Source: Trichosphaerium sp. ATCC 40318
Taxonomy: Eukaryota; Discosea; Flabellinia; Trichosidae
Length of the DNA stretch: 64,000 bases
Direction: 5' to 3'
NCBI GenBank assembly: GCA_038496445.1
Contig: JALMLS010000523.1
Location: 1 to 64,000, forward strand
Within the stretch, counting starts at the first letter, position 1, and each line of letters opens with the position of its first letter. Position numbers and translations under genes: made by a program. The notes under the pieces were generated by a model. That model was not told where the DNA came from and searched no databases. It worked only from the letters and a program-made list of their open reading frames with translations. Shown one piece after another: positions 22,136 to 33,631 of this stretch.

Positions 22136-23481
22136 ATGTACGAGCCACCTAATCTTGTTGAGTTCCCTCCAGAGGTTCTTTCGCACATCTTTTGTTATAC
22201 AAGAGGACAAGATAGATTTTCTGTTGCTCAGTCTTGTCATTTGATGGCTGATATCATTCATCATGTTGTTGGATATGAAACTATTTATATCTCCAGTATT
22301 TCAGACATGTTAAAGATTAGACAGTACAAAGGCATACAAAACAAAACAATCGTTGGTATACGCAAGGACCTTGAGTGCCGCAAATTCAAACAGAGTACAC
22401 TTGATGACGACATTCTGGTAGAACTTGCAGGCGTTCGTCTTATTGATCTTTCTAATTGCGGGCAAATAACAGATAAAGGGATCAAGTCACTTGCAGGTGT
22501 TCATTCCATTAATCTTTAGATGAAGGGATCAAGTCACTCGCTGGCGTTCATTCCATTAATCTTTCTGATTCCCCATTAATAACAGATGAAGGGATCAAAT
22601 CACTCGCTGGTGTTCATACCATTAGCCTTCGTTACACTTCGGTAACAGACCAAGGTATCAAATATTTGAGAGGAGTACATGAAATCAACCTTACCAGCAC
22701 TTCAGTTACAGATGAAGGCATAATAGCATTGTCAGGAGTTCATACCATAAGTCTGCATCTTTGTAAGCTAATAACAGATGAAGGGATTAAAAGTCTTGCT
22801 GGTGTTCATACAATTAACCTTACTGATTGTGAACAAATAACAGATGAAGGGATCAAGTCACTCGCAGGTGTTCATTCCATTAATCTTTCTGGTTCTCCAT
22901 TAATAACAGATGAAGGGATCAAGTCACTCGCTGGTGTTCATGAAATCAATCTTTCTGGTTCTCCATTAATAACAGATGAAGGGATCAAATCACTCGCTGG
23001 TGTTCATACCATTAAGCTTAGTGAATGCAAACAAATAACAGATGACAGCATTGTTGAGCTTGCCGGTGTCCACACAATTGACCTCAGTTTTACTTCCGTA
23101 ACTGACAAAGGTCTTAAAGCACTCAAAGGCGTCTACAATATTGGCCTTTGTGGTTGTGAACACATAACAGATAACGGTATACAGGCATTGGCTGGAGTTC
23201 ATAAAATCTATCTGAACAATTGCATCCAAATTACTGATGAAGGAATCAAAGCGCTAAAAGGTGTACATACTATTTTCCTTACTAATTGTCAACAAGTGAC
23301 TGATGAAGGAATCAAAGTGCTAAAAGGTGTACACAAAATCTACCTGAACAATTGCACCCAAATTACTGATGAAGGAATCAAAGTGCTAATAGGTTTACAT
23401 ACTATTACCACTACTAATTGTCAAGTGACCTATGAAGGGATTAGAGCTCTTTCTGAAGTTCATACATTTGCTCTTTCATAG
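22136..23481 (+). pseudogene. F-box/LRR gene interrupted by a frame break
   Basis: The N-terminal F-box reads FPPEVLSHIFCYTRGQD and SVAQSCHLMADIIHH. After a linker come leucine-rich repeats of about 22 residues of the type ITDEGIKSLAGVHTINLS, related to cysteine-containing LRRs of FBXL proteins. The first frame stops at 22517-22519 (INL then TAG). Immediately after, the repeat resumes in another frame and runs open to 23481 for about 14 more units. Compared with neighbouring repeats, about 19 bases are missing at the junction, so a deletion explains both stop and shift. Reading it as an intron would need a 23-nt intron, which I consider too short. It is either a recent pseudogene or an assembly collapse in the repeats. 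Confidence 0.6.
22440..23460 (+). repeat. Tandem LRR-coding repeats, about 66-69 bp unit
   Basis: About 15 head-to-tail copies of a unit containing ACAGATGAAGGGATCAAGTC, several nearly identical (22851-22995), others diverged (23040-23460). High identity in the first half suggests recent unequal exchange. Confidence 0.8.
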
Positions 23482-24930
23482 TATAGTCAAGTGACAGGCA
23501 AAGGCATTTAATCGCTTCCTGGTGTTTCAAGATAAACATTTCTTTCTGTATTGTGACACTTTTGTTAGCCAATAAATAGTATTATTAAGTCTTTATTCGC
23601 GTTAAAAAAGGAAAACAAAGTTAGTTTATAAAACAGAAACACATGTAGATTTAACTTATACAAAACTTCGGAATTGTGCAAAATAAAGTACTCTCACAAC
23701 TTGTTGAAGATTAACCTCAAAACAACATCAACGTTCTTACAACCCGAACCACAACCTATTTTCGGATGACACTTGAAAACGAAGGTCATATTCTACAACT
23801 TGAAATGTTTGCTGATCTGTAAACCCAGTGTTTTCCTCACTCCGATTCTTCAAAATCCAGTAGAAAGTGCACCCTTCTTAACAACTTTGGCAACTGCATT
23901 AGGGTGAGCTACGCTCACTGAAACCAATTTAGTCACAAGGTATGTAACGCTCCAGACTCTTATAGTCCTTGACTTAACACTTAAATAAACATCTTTTATT
24001 CTAATTTCTCGGTTACGTTATCTCTAACCTTACAAGGTAAACAGTTTCTTATCATTTTTAGCACGTGCACTTGTTTACTTTTTGACTTACAATTCACAGG
24101 CAGCGTGCTGGCTTTTGATGTACAGCAATTTTAACGAAAACACCTCGCCACTTTCAATGAACTCAACCTTAGCTGTTAGAGTCTGTAAGCTACCGTTAAC
24201 TTTTTATTTAGCCCATTCATACTTTGCAATGACGTCTAATAAAACCGGGTTTGACACTGGTTTTTTGGCAACGCTCCATAACTTATTCAATAATACAGTT
24301 ATTGAGTAGGACAAGCGTATAATATCTCAATAGAGAGTTTTTAAATCTCAAAATAATTTTTTTCGAACTTTAGCACAGTACACATAGTAGCATCGGTTCT
24401 CGCGCGATTGTGCGTTAGGTAAGTATTACGAGACCTTACAGTAATAAAATAACTAAACAGCAACAAACACAACCGGTAACACGCAATCAACTAATTCTGG
24501 TTTTTAATAAGTAACTGTAAAACTGGTGAGAATTGTATCGTTTCTTGTCGTTGGAGCTATTTGTAGCGTCGTACGAAGTTTTGAAAAAAGACTAAACTTG
24601 ACGCTTCAAAGTGTCTAAAAAACCCTTGGCTAGCGTTACACGCCCGTATATGGGGTTTCAGATATTGTGATTGTATAATCTACCACGAAAACTGCCCTGT
24701 CGCTTGCCAGACGCATAAAAGCTGAGGTATACTATACTACCGAAATTACAGTAACTCTTGGGTGTATTTCATCACCAAATAAGTTTTATACCTATTTTAT
24801 TGCAATCCCCTTTCACATTCCTCCTGTTACTTACCTCTAATATCTCGCTAGTAGGTTGATTGTGGCTAAATATTACATAGCGGAGTTAATTTCTATTATA
24901 CTGAACGCAAAACGCGCATACTAATACGTG
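23482..24930. other. Long intergenic region
   Basis: About 1.4 kb with no exon I can support. Short open frames (for example 24082-24309) show no family resemblance. It contains CACGTG at about 24062. It may include untranslated exons or the promoter of the kinase gene. Confidence 0.4.
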
Positions 24931-27900
24931 ATGACGGGTACTTGAGTTTTTGCCCATTTGTTTTAAAGCAATTACCAAATTATTGCCTGACGCTCTGTCG
25001 GTTTTAGACGGACCACCAAAGTGGGATAAATTACCTCCTGCAAGCGGTTCAGCATCAAATTCTAACAGGAGAAAGAAACCAAAAGAAAGTGTCAATTATG
25101 GAGCCCAACTTGAAGAAATTGTTGATTCAAAGGCAGAGGATCGCATTCAGGACTATGTAGATCATAGACCTATCGGAGACGGGTACGCGCTGGAATAATA
25201 AAAATAAAACTGATCGTACCACGTTTTTTTTCTTTTTTGGCCTTCATTCACGTGCACAAAGAAAACCAAAAAAAAAAATGAAGAGTACTAACAAAACTGG
25301 GTTTTTATCGTCCAGTCTTTTTTTTGACCGTCTGATAACGTGCGGTTAATATTAATAAATATCGTATAGTGCCTCAGGTGAAGTATTCTCGGCGAAGGAA
25401 GTGGCAACGGGTAAAACCGTAGCAATCAAAAAGATGCCTGTAAATAAGAGAAATTTGAAAATGCTTTTTACAGAATTGCAAATAATGAAGGTTACAAAGC
25501 ATGTTAATATTGTAACATACATGGATAGTTGGCTATTTGTAGATGATCTATCTGGTCGTAAACTTTGGGTTGTTATGGAGTTTATGGATAAAGGTTCTTT
25601 GACTGATATACTTGAGAAGTATGATGAAGGTGTACAGATGACAGAAGCGCAAATTGCACGAGTTTGTTTTGGGGCACGTGTTTTTTTTTTGAAAGTTTGA
25701 TTTTTTTTTCAATCTAGACAACCCTCTATGCTGTTGATGGTATTGAAAGCGACGATATCGCTATTATCTAGCTCATTAATCGCGTTTTACTTGATGCTTA
25801 TATCTTTTTTTGATATAGACGCTGAAGGCTCTTAAATTTTTACACAGCTCCAATAGGATACACAGAGATATAAAGAGCGATAATTTGTAAGATTTTCTTT
25901 TTGTAGTTTGCTCTTTTTGACTAATGGTCGTAGATTGTTGAATAGCCAGGGTGATATTAAATTAGGTACGCATTTTTACAGCGCGTTTCTATTTTTTTTG
26001 AGGCAGTATGGTCGCTAATACTTCGCGTAGCTGATTTTGGTTACGCGGCACAAAACGATTCTGATGAGCAAAAGCGTACTACGGTTGTTGGTACTCCTTA
26101 TTGGTACGTGCTTATTAAAAAGGTATTAGCGTGTTGCTAAAACAGAGAAAAATTAAGGATGTCCCCTGAGCTAATTAAAGGATTGAAATACGATAATAAG
26201 GTAGATGTATGGAGTCTGGGCATCATGGCGAGGGAGATGGCTGAAGGTAAAAAAAAAGAATGCCATTTTTTTTTTTGTAGATTCCCACAAATCTCACGCT
26301 AGTTCAATAGGAGAACCTCCATACATGGAATTCCCACCAATGAGAGCACTTTATTTGATAAATACAAAGGTTTGTGACTCTTCTTCACGTGAGAATTTTT
26401 AATTCAGTCGCTAATGCTGTGAACTAAAGGGTGTCCCTAATTTAAAAGAGCCTGACCGGTGGTCCCGCGAATTTAAGCATTTCATGCAAGTTTGTCTAGA
26501 ACGCGATGCTAAGAGACGTCCTACATCTGAACAAATGTTATCTGTGCGCTTTTTCTCCGTTCTCGTATCTTTGTCGCTCATTGTTCTGGTAGCATATTTT
26601 TTTGACTAAAGCAGCATCAAAGACACAGTTCCTAAAGGTTTATGGACCTCCAGAATTAAACGTAGAAGAAGAAGAGGCTCCACCAGCAGGTACGATAAAT
26701 GAGGCTTTTGTGCTCCATATCACTCAAATACGCACTCCAGGTCCTCCACCTAATCCACCAGGTCCTACAAAAACTATGCAGAACCGTCCACTGCCTAAAC
26801 GAGGTGGCGCACCAAAACAAAGACCATCGTATAATGCACCTAAAAAAGCGCCGTATAAGCGTCACGGCCCAAAACAAGCGGGTTATATGACAAAAACAAA
26901 GCCAAAGTATAGTTATGCAAAGCGAGCAAATGGAAAGAAAAATTACAACAGAGTATGCTAATAAGAGATATCGCATTATCAGCTAATATGGTTTAATAGG
27001 GACCTAAAAAAGCGTATTCCAACGATCCAAGGAATCGTAGACCATCACTAACTGCTAAGAGTCCAAAGAAACAGCCCTACAAAGTTGCCACAAGGCAACG
27101 TTCACCTTCAGCCGCTGAGCGACGTGTACGACTTAAAAACAAATACACATTAAGCCAACGTTAATCATTTGTTTTGTTAGGACTCGAATGCTGCTAGAGT
27201 TAAACCTACAGGGCGCCCTAGAGTTCAGTCTGCATCACTTCCTTCTCCACCAGTAACTACTGCACCTGCTCCACCTAGCACTCAGAACCGTCCAGTGTCT
27301 CCAAGGCGGCAAATGCCTAAAACGCCTAAGAAACCAAAATTAGAATGTTGGTCTGAGTTTAAGCCTGAGGAAGCTGGAGAAATTCATTTAGCTGTTGGAG
27401 ATGTCGCTGAAGTATCTAAAGAACAAGGAATGTGGTGTATGGGCAAAAATCTTAACTCTGGTACGTAGACTGCTTTAATTGTTTTTCTCCACAAAAAAAT
27501 TGTTTGTTTTCTCTGAATGTTAAGTATTTATCGTTTTTCCCTTTAGGTAAGGAAGGTTGGTTCCCTAGGAATTTTTGTATTCCATACGCAGATAAAGAAT
27601 CTGAAGAAACTATGGGTCATGTCCGTCTTCTTTCTACAGATGAAGCACAGAGAAGTAAACATGAGCTACTGTCTACATCCTCAACAAATGGATCACAGAC
27701 GTATACTCAAAGAGCTCCTGCTACGTATAGCACTCCTATTAATAATTCTGCATCTTCATCTTCTAGTGCTCCTGCTTCACCAAGGTACAATAGTCAACTA
27801 ACCAACTAAGAAACACGTTTATTTCGCTACTTCGTAAACTGTTTATTTATTTCTTTTGTCTGACTGTTACCCTTTAGAAGTTTCAAGGAGCGTGTTAATA

Positions 27901-28498
27901 AGTTTGGATCTACTGCTTCAAATCAAACACGTTATACTCCTACATCAACAAATGCTTCGTATGGTACTCCTGTTCAGCCTAAAACAACAACAAATGCATA
28001 TGGAAATCAACAGCAACAAGTTCAGCCAAAGGCTAATTATGGTCGTCCTATTAATCGGGCTTTGCCTGCTACAACATCACAGAATAAGAGATCAAAGAAT
28101 CGTGCAGTTAAAGTAGAGATCCAGATAGCAAACAACACAGAGTCCACATCGCCTACACCTGAGCCTAAAAAACAATCAACAAGCAAAAAAAAAGAAAGTA
28201 AATGGTGGAGATCTTCAAAGCGTAAATCGAAGCACAATAAGAAGAGACCTTTATCACCACCAAAGACAACTGTTCAAACACCTTTAACTAAATCACTACC
28301 ACAGGTACGTAAAGGAGACTCTCAGAGTTCGGAAAAACAAAAGCCCTGAAAACTCCAAGTTGTTTTTTTAAATCGTTTGTTTAGAACGTAACACGCACTG
28401 CACCTACACATATGCAGACAACTTCACATCCTGGACCAGGTCTTAGGTTATCACCAGAAGTGCTATTGTCTGCTTTGAAGCGATCAGGATCAAATTAA
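24931..28498 (+). CDS. STE20/PAK-like protein kinase with C-terminal SH3 domain
   Basis: A short first exon (ATGACGG, 24931-24937) joins across a roughly 31-nt intron to AITKLLPDALSVL and WDKLPP. The kinase follows: glycine loop IGDGASGEVF, VAIKKM, EFMDKGSLTD, HRDIKSDN, ADFGYAAQ, VVGTPYWMSPE, KVDVWSLGIM, EGEPPY and RDAKRRPTS. These are hallmarks of the STE20 family, with a PAK-type activation loop. After the kinase comes a Pro/Lys/Arg-rich region and an SH3 domain (GEIHLAVGDVAEV, GKEGWFPRNF), then a low-complexity Ser/Thr/Gln tail ending LLSALKRSGSN. No CRIB/PBD motif was found in the coding part, so Rho-GTPase control may be absent or replaced by the SH3. The intron at 25674-25818 is GC-AG. 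Confidence 0.85.
25674..25818 (+). other. GC-AG intron (GCACGTG donor) in the kinase gene
   Basis: Splicing TTT GGG | GCACGTG to the acceptor GATATAG gives ARVCFG-TLKALKFLH, the right spacing for helix E of a STE20 kinase. No GT donor nearby keeps the alignment. Confidence 0.65.
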
Positions 28499-28841
28499 AA
28501 AAAATACAAAAATCTGTACAGGAAGATTTTTTTGTAGATACAGTACAAAAAAAAAAGTATTGTGCTGTGTACGAAGATCGACTGTGTATTCTAAAAAAAA
28601 ACATACTTGTAACTCACCCCTTCCTTCTTTATCTTTATCCTACTCTCTATGCTCTTACCAGTAATACATTCTTTCAAGAATGTTCGGAATAACGAGCGAA
28701 ACTAGAAGCCTAAGCATTTTTTTTTGGTCTTTCGAAAAACGTTGATCACGTGTTTGAAGCGACTTATCTCGGAAGTAGTGCTGCTTAAAATACGCTTTAT
28801 ACTATTAATACTAGCAGCTCTTGGTATACTGGTTATCAACT
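28499..28841. other. Intergenic region
   Basis: Follows the kinase stop. A-rich runs and a CACGTG at about 28747; no gene seen. Confidence 0.4.
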
Positions 28842-29538
28842 ATGCATAAAGATAAGAAAGCACCAACAAACACGTGGCTAACAGCAACAAATCTTAAATA
28901 CGTTTTTTTTTGCCTATGTGTTGTTTTATTGTTTCTCAACACCAATGCTATAAGCGGTTTGAGAAAACAAATAAACGAAAAGAGAATTGTACCAGATACG
29001 CCTAAAGAAGATCTAAAACGAAAAATAAACGCTCTAGAGAGCAAACTGGATGTTTCTCTTGGGTCTATAAATGAAATCCAACAAGACACTCGTACAGCGA
29101 TGGATACAGCCAAACGCGCTATGCATATGGTGGAAGAGGTTCAAAGATCTATAAACAGTGTATGTTGCTTTCAAACTGCTTAAGGTTTTCTGCGCAGCGA
29201 GAAATGGTTCTTACTTCATTTCTTGTATCTGATACTGCAGCTTGTCATAACTCCGGTTAGGTGCTAAAGTTGAAGCCTCAAATACAACGAGTGTTGAATA
29301 TCTCCATGACAATGGCTAATTTAAAGAGCGTAAAGCAGATACAACAAGATTTGGTAATGTGCGTTGTTATCTTTTTTTTTTGTTTTTCCTAAGTTTCATT
29401 AATAAAGAGTTCACGAAAAATTGGATAGTATTATAAGTGGCAATGCGTGGGAAGGTACGAAATGATCTCGAATTGTTGTAATTTAATCATGTTATAGCAC
29501 CAGCTGCAACCGAAACTGGTGGAGCAGAAGAGAAATAA
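28842..29538 (+). CDS. Small single-pass membrane protein with coiled coil
   Basis: Starts MHKDKKAPTN, with one hydrophobic segment at residues about 22-38 (VFFCLCVVLLFLNT). A long heptad-like helix follows (DLKRKINALESKLD, MHMVEEVQRSINS), and further exons give VLKLKPQIQRVLNI and VHEKLDSIISGNAWE, ending TGGAEEK. Exon joints near 29166, 29355 and 29457 keep frame. The topology (short basic N-terminus, then one TM, then coiled coil) resembles type II or tethering proteins, but I recognise no family. Confidence 0.55.
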
Positions 29539-29718
29539 TAGAAACCATTCTTGTAAATAAAAATTCTGAATTGATTACGACGTATTTTCCCTCTCTTTCA
29601 ACCCACCCGCTCTCAAAGGCGTTGTTCAAAAACAGGTTAACGAATGCAACTTTTTATACACCGGGAACTCACAGTGGCCTTTAGTTACAGAGGTAACAGT
29701 AATTTTTATAAATTATTA

Positions 29719-31042
29719 TTATTTAACATCTATCACATACAATTCGCTTTTCTTTTTTTCAGCAACAGCCGCATAAATTTTACCATTCTTATAGTGAAGA
29801 GCATAATAAGACTCTAACTTAGGGTTTGTACGAAGCTTTATAACCTCAGGCAAACGTCTCCTAGCAGCAATAAGCAAAACAAAAAAAACCAAAAAACAGA
29901 TTTCTTCTTCATTTTTCTCATTAATTTCTGACACTTGCTTTAAATATTCACGTGATATTTTAGAAAAAAATTCTTACCTAGTAAACCTTTTAAACAATCC
30001 ATCATGAGAAGCAAAATATATATTACTCTGTTCATCAATAACTAATCCCCAAACAAACTTTTCATGAACAACAACAGTTTCAACAATACCATTAAATATC
30101 CTACGAATACAAGTACTATCTGCAACATAAATATCATTACTATTTGGATCAATAGCAATAGAACTTGGAAAAGTAAATAAAGCATCTTCAATAGGACCAT
30201 CCAAAGTCTTTGTTATATCAGCACGTCCAGCAAGTACTCTAACATCACCTTTTCTTGATATAATATAAATACAATGATTCCAAAAATCAGTAGCTAATAT
30301 ATCACCATTATGATCAAAGCACATTCCATAAGGCCAGTTAAACTCTGCTTCATTATTACCTGAAACACAAGGACTGAATCCTTTCTTCTTAGGTGTACCA
30401 GCAAGTGTTCTTATAGTCCTTTCTCTTGTATTTATCTCACGTACTGTTCTATGACCTGTATCTGTAATGATTATATTATCGTTGTCATCAACAAGAACGG
30501 AATAAGGCCAACTCAACCCTGCACATTCTATTGGACCATCATTGTACTGAGAAAACGCTTTACTGTTCCCTTGTATCAGTTTTGTCGTTTCCCCAGTTTT
30601 TGGGTTTAGAAAGCTTACTAGAAACTTCTCTTGGTCAAGTATTACTAACTAAACAGCGTTTTAGCGTATTACCGCGCCTTTTGAATAAAAAAAACGTTAC
30701 GAATTTCTAACTAAATCGGTTGTAACATAAGTATACGTTTTAATGCGTACTCTACCATCTGCCATTGAAGCGACGCTTTTAACACCTTCAAATTGCGTAT
30801 TTGGCGTCAGATTTTTTGGTTTAAATACCTTTACGCGTATCTAGGTGTATTATTAACGCGTTTAGTGAGGGTATGGCGGGTTTTCTTATTAAACCGCGGA
30901 TAAAACTCACCTTTGCTATCTCAGAGTTATATAATACATACTTGCAGTAGCTACACCACAATTGAGCGTTAATAAGATCCTTTTGCGGGAGTAGTAACAA
31001 AACCTCCGTTATTATCTCGGGAGGTAGCTGTAAAATACTCAT
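29719..31042 (-). CDS. F-box protein with NHL-type beta-propeller
   Basis: Exon 1 starts MSILQLPPEIITEVLLLLPQ, an F-box, with INAQLWCSYCKYV after it. Later exons give an NHL-like six-bladed propeller: WPYSVLVDDNDNIIITD, FNWPYGMCFDHNGDILATD, FPSSIAIDPNSNDIYVAD and FVWGLVIDEQSNIYFAS, ending ELYVIDVK. NHL blades bind proteins or RNA; with the F-box the likely role is substrate recognition for an SCF ligase. The last intron (about 29909-29980) joins as FT-Arg-RRLPEV. It is arranged head to head with a related gene whose ATG is about 290 bp away, so both share one promoter region. Confidence 0.75.
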
Positions 31043-31330
31043 TTTAACGTGAAAGGGCGTCAATGGATTACTGGCGTTTGTGTAAGTGGAGTCTAGTATT
31101 TTCGACGCTAGCCAAAAGTGCTCTCAGAACTACAACCTGTACGGCTTAGACTCACAAACAACATGCGAGAAATTCAGTCAAGCAATACTTAGCCTGCATG
31201 TTGGTAGTGTACCTTCGGTTTTCCTTCTTTTCTTTGAAGCAAAATAAGAGGATTTTTCTAAAAACGTGTCAAAGCGGAAATTTCAACTATTTCTCATATT
31301 GGCAGTACATACACGACTACCACGCCTAGT

Positions 31331-32487
31331 ATGAATCAACAACAAGTGTTTGACATTTTAGAACTACCTGTAGAGGTTATTGAGTTAATACTACTCAAAC
31401 TACCTGAAAGGAGCTTTATATCGTCTAGAATTCTTTGTAAGTACACGCAAGATATTATAGACGCTACGGTGGAGCATCAGGTACAAAATAAAAGCTAACG
31501 CCTGCAAAATCATGCTCATAGTTATTTAGACGCTGAAGAAGGTATTCTCGCTAACACCGTTATATCCACAAGTTGCTACAACCGATTTAGATATTGTAAC
31601 AGCTGGGGGCGCTTGCATTGACTACGAGAACAACGTACGCAATATTGTTAACTGTTTGTATTTTTTTTGCATCACGTTTTACTAACTTGCGTTCAGCTCC
31701 TTTTTCTCGAGTTAACTACGCGCGTTATTGTACGTTACAGCCCTGAAACTAAAGAATTTCGAGTTGTTGCTGGAAATGCAGCAGCTCGCGTATTTGATCC
31801 GGAATTGCGCTTCACGGACTTATATACCATTGCATGTCACGGAAAGGATATTTATATTACAGACACACGTTTCAATGGAGTACAAACGGCTTCAATTATA
31901 AAATTTGATGAACAAACTGGAGACGTTACAACACTTGCTCGACTGCCTTTCAGAGCTGTTCAAGGGATGTGTTTTTTGAAAGACAAGTGTTTTGTATCAT
32001 CTCCACGGACAAAGACATTATATGTATGTGATCTTAATGGTAAAACAGATCTAGTACACACCTACTCTTCACGTGCGTTAAAAAATAATTTTTATTTTTT
32101 TTCTTGTTTAGTGTTTGAAGTCTTATCGATCTAATCGCTTAATTAGGTAGTTGTTGTCCTCGTGAAATTGTTGTAGGAGGTCATGATGTGATGTATGCAA
32201 AGACTCAGAATGGTTTAGTAATTCTAGAACCAAATGGAGCTCAGACTTTGTTCGTCGTTGGAAAAATCCAGTTTTTTGATGTCAGTGTGAAAGGTGATGT
32301 TTATTTCATTAAACTTAAGGAGCCAGGGATATTCAAGTACTTCGCTAATTCAGGACATGTCACGAGGTTGAAGATACCTTCTCTATCCAATTTTGCATAC
32401 ATAAGACTGAAATGCTCAAGTAACAAGTTATACTTGTTCTGTAAACCAGTTAATAGAGTATGCAAAGTATTTGAGGTAGAATTGTAA
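31331..32487 (+). CDS. F-box protein with beta-propeller, divergent partner of the previous gene
   Basis: Starts MNQQQVFDILELPVEVIELI with an F-box and a following CKYTQDIIDA helix. Later exons read VRYSPETKEFRVVAGNAA, FTDLYTIACHGKDIYITD and AVQGMCFLKDKCFVSS, repeating blade-like units as in its divergent neighbour but with degenerate NHL signatures. The last exon (32188-32487) ends VNRVCKVFEVEL. The gene has the same F-box then propeller order as the minus-strand gene, so the two look like an inverted duplication. Probable SCF adaptor. Confidence 0.7.
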
Positions 32488-32887
32488 AAAAAGAACAGTA
32501 ATAAAAGATTAGAATTCTCGACCTACGTACAACTAAGGTTGCCAATAAACTCAACTGAGGAATGCCAATATATAAGTGCCTATTAGAGGCATATATACAG
32601 CGGCTATAGACGGTGTCTAATTTAGTTATCAAAGCACAAAGTTCAATCAAAGAGAAGCTGTGTACTGACTTCCGAAGAGAAAGCAAACTCGACAGGAGTA
32701 GCAATCTGTAGCATGCGTATTCAAACAACGCAACGTCTGCTCGTGCAAAAAACAAAGAAAAATAAGATGAAGAATTCCTGGATATGAAAGTTGCAACCTT
32801 GGTCGTTGCACGTAACAAAAACTAAGGCTATTGTGTTTGATACGTATCTACTTAGTTTATTTCTCTAAAAACCTCTTTGATATTTGC
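32488..32887. other. Convergent intergenic region
   Basis: Lies between two convergent genes; nothing recognisable. Confidence 0.4.
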
Positions 32888-33367
32888 TTATAGTTCGGAC
32901 TCTTCTGCTGCGATCTCTTGGTGTCTTTTCCAGAAGAAATAGCCGATAACCATGACAGCAATGATAATGAGAACAACAACCCACTTTTTGAGTTTTCTTT
33001 GCTTCTTTACGGCTCTTTTGCCTACTTCTACGTCTTCTTCTTCACTTTCATCTCCGTTGGCGATTTCTACGAATGTATCACGGATTTCACCTTCTGGCAT
33101 TACGTTGTAGTAGTCTTCGATGTCCTTGTCTTCTAATTCGAATAGAAAAGAAGCTAGTTTTTCTTCTGTTCTATCATCGCAAAGAGCTCCAAAATCAGCT
33201 CTGACGCTTGACCTACGGCATACGAAGCCGATAATAGCGTTTAGCTTTTGTTCGCTTTGCTGGAGAGCTACTCTGTCGATTAAATTCATTACGCGGGTGT
33301 TAGGCAGGAAGTATTCGCCCATGACGACGGCGCATAGTAAAAGGGCGATGATAGCAGTGCGTCTCAT
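32888..33367 (-). CDS. Type I membrane protein, 159 aa
   Basis: An intronless frame starting MRRTAIIALLLCAVVMGEYF, which is a signal peptide. An acidic luminal domain with two to three cysteines follows (GFVCRRSS, GALCDDRTE), then a Glu/Asp-rich stretch, a basic segment (KKQRKLKK), one transmembrane helix (WVVVLIIIAVMVIGYFFW) and a short tail ending EESEL. Family not recognised. Its lack of introns is unusual in this window. Confidence 0.7.
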   Translation of the reverse strand: MRRTAIIALLLCAVVMGEYFLPNTRVMNLIDRVALQQSEQKLNAIIGFVCRRSSVRADFGALCDDRTEEKLASFLFELEDKDIEDYYNVMPEGEIRDTFVEIANGDESEEEDVEVGKRAVKKQRKLKKWVVVLIIIAVMVIGYFFWKRHQEIAAEESEL

Positions 33368-33631
33368 TGTGTGATGGGAATTATGACTAAAAACAGAAAG
33401 TAAGTTCCGGAAACGGAAGTAGCTTCTCTAGTTACGTCTGGGAGGCAAAAACGCGAAAAAAAACAACGGTTAACGTTTGAAAATGGTGTACGGTTAATAT
33501 TACAGTGCAGCGCGTAGATTTGGAATTACAATTCGCCACAGCCACTAAACAAAGCTTAATTTTGCTTGAAGACGCATCGCTACGGTTGTCTTTGTAATGT
33601 ACAGCTTAACGGTACTTATCTCATAACTTTG

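Noticed and set aside
22496-22519. A 23-nt intron that would remove the stop in the LRR gene and keep frame.
   Set aside because: Far shorter than other introns here (45 nt or more), and the spliced product would cut a leucine-rich repeat short. A deletion explains the sequence better.
22440-23460. Tandem repeats as a CRISPR-like array.
   Set aside because: The repeats are in frame, code for LRRs and have no constant-length unique spacers.
24082-24309. Upstream exon with a CRIB domain for the STE20 kinase.
   Set aside because: Translation shows no PBD motif in any frame; the short exon at 24931 joins cleanly instead.
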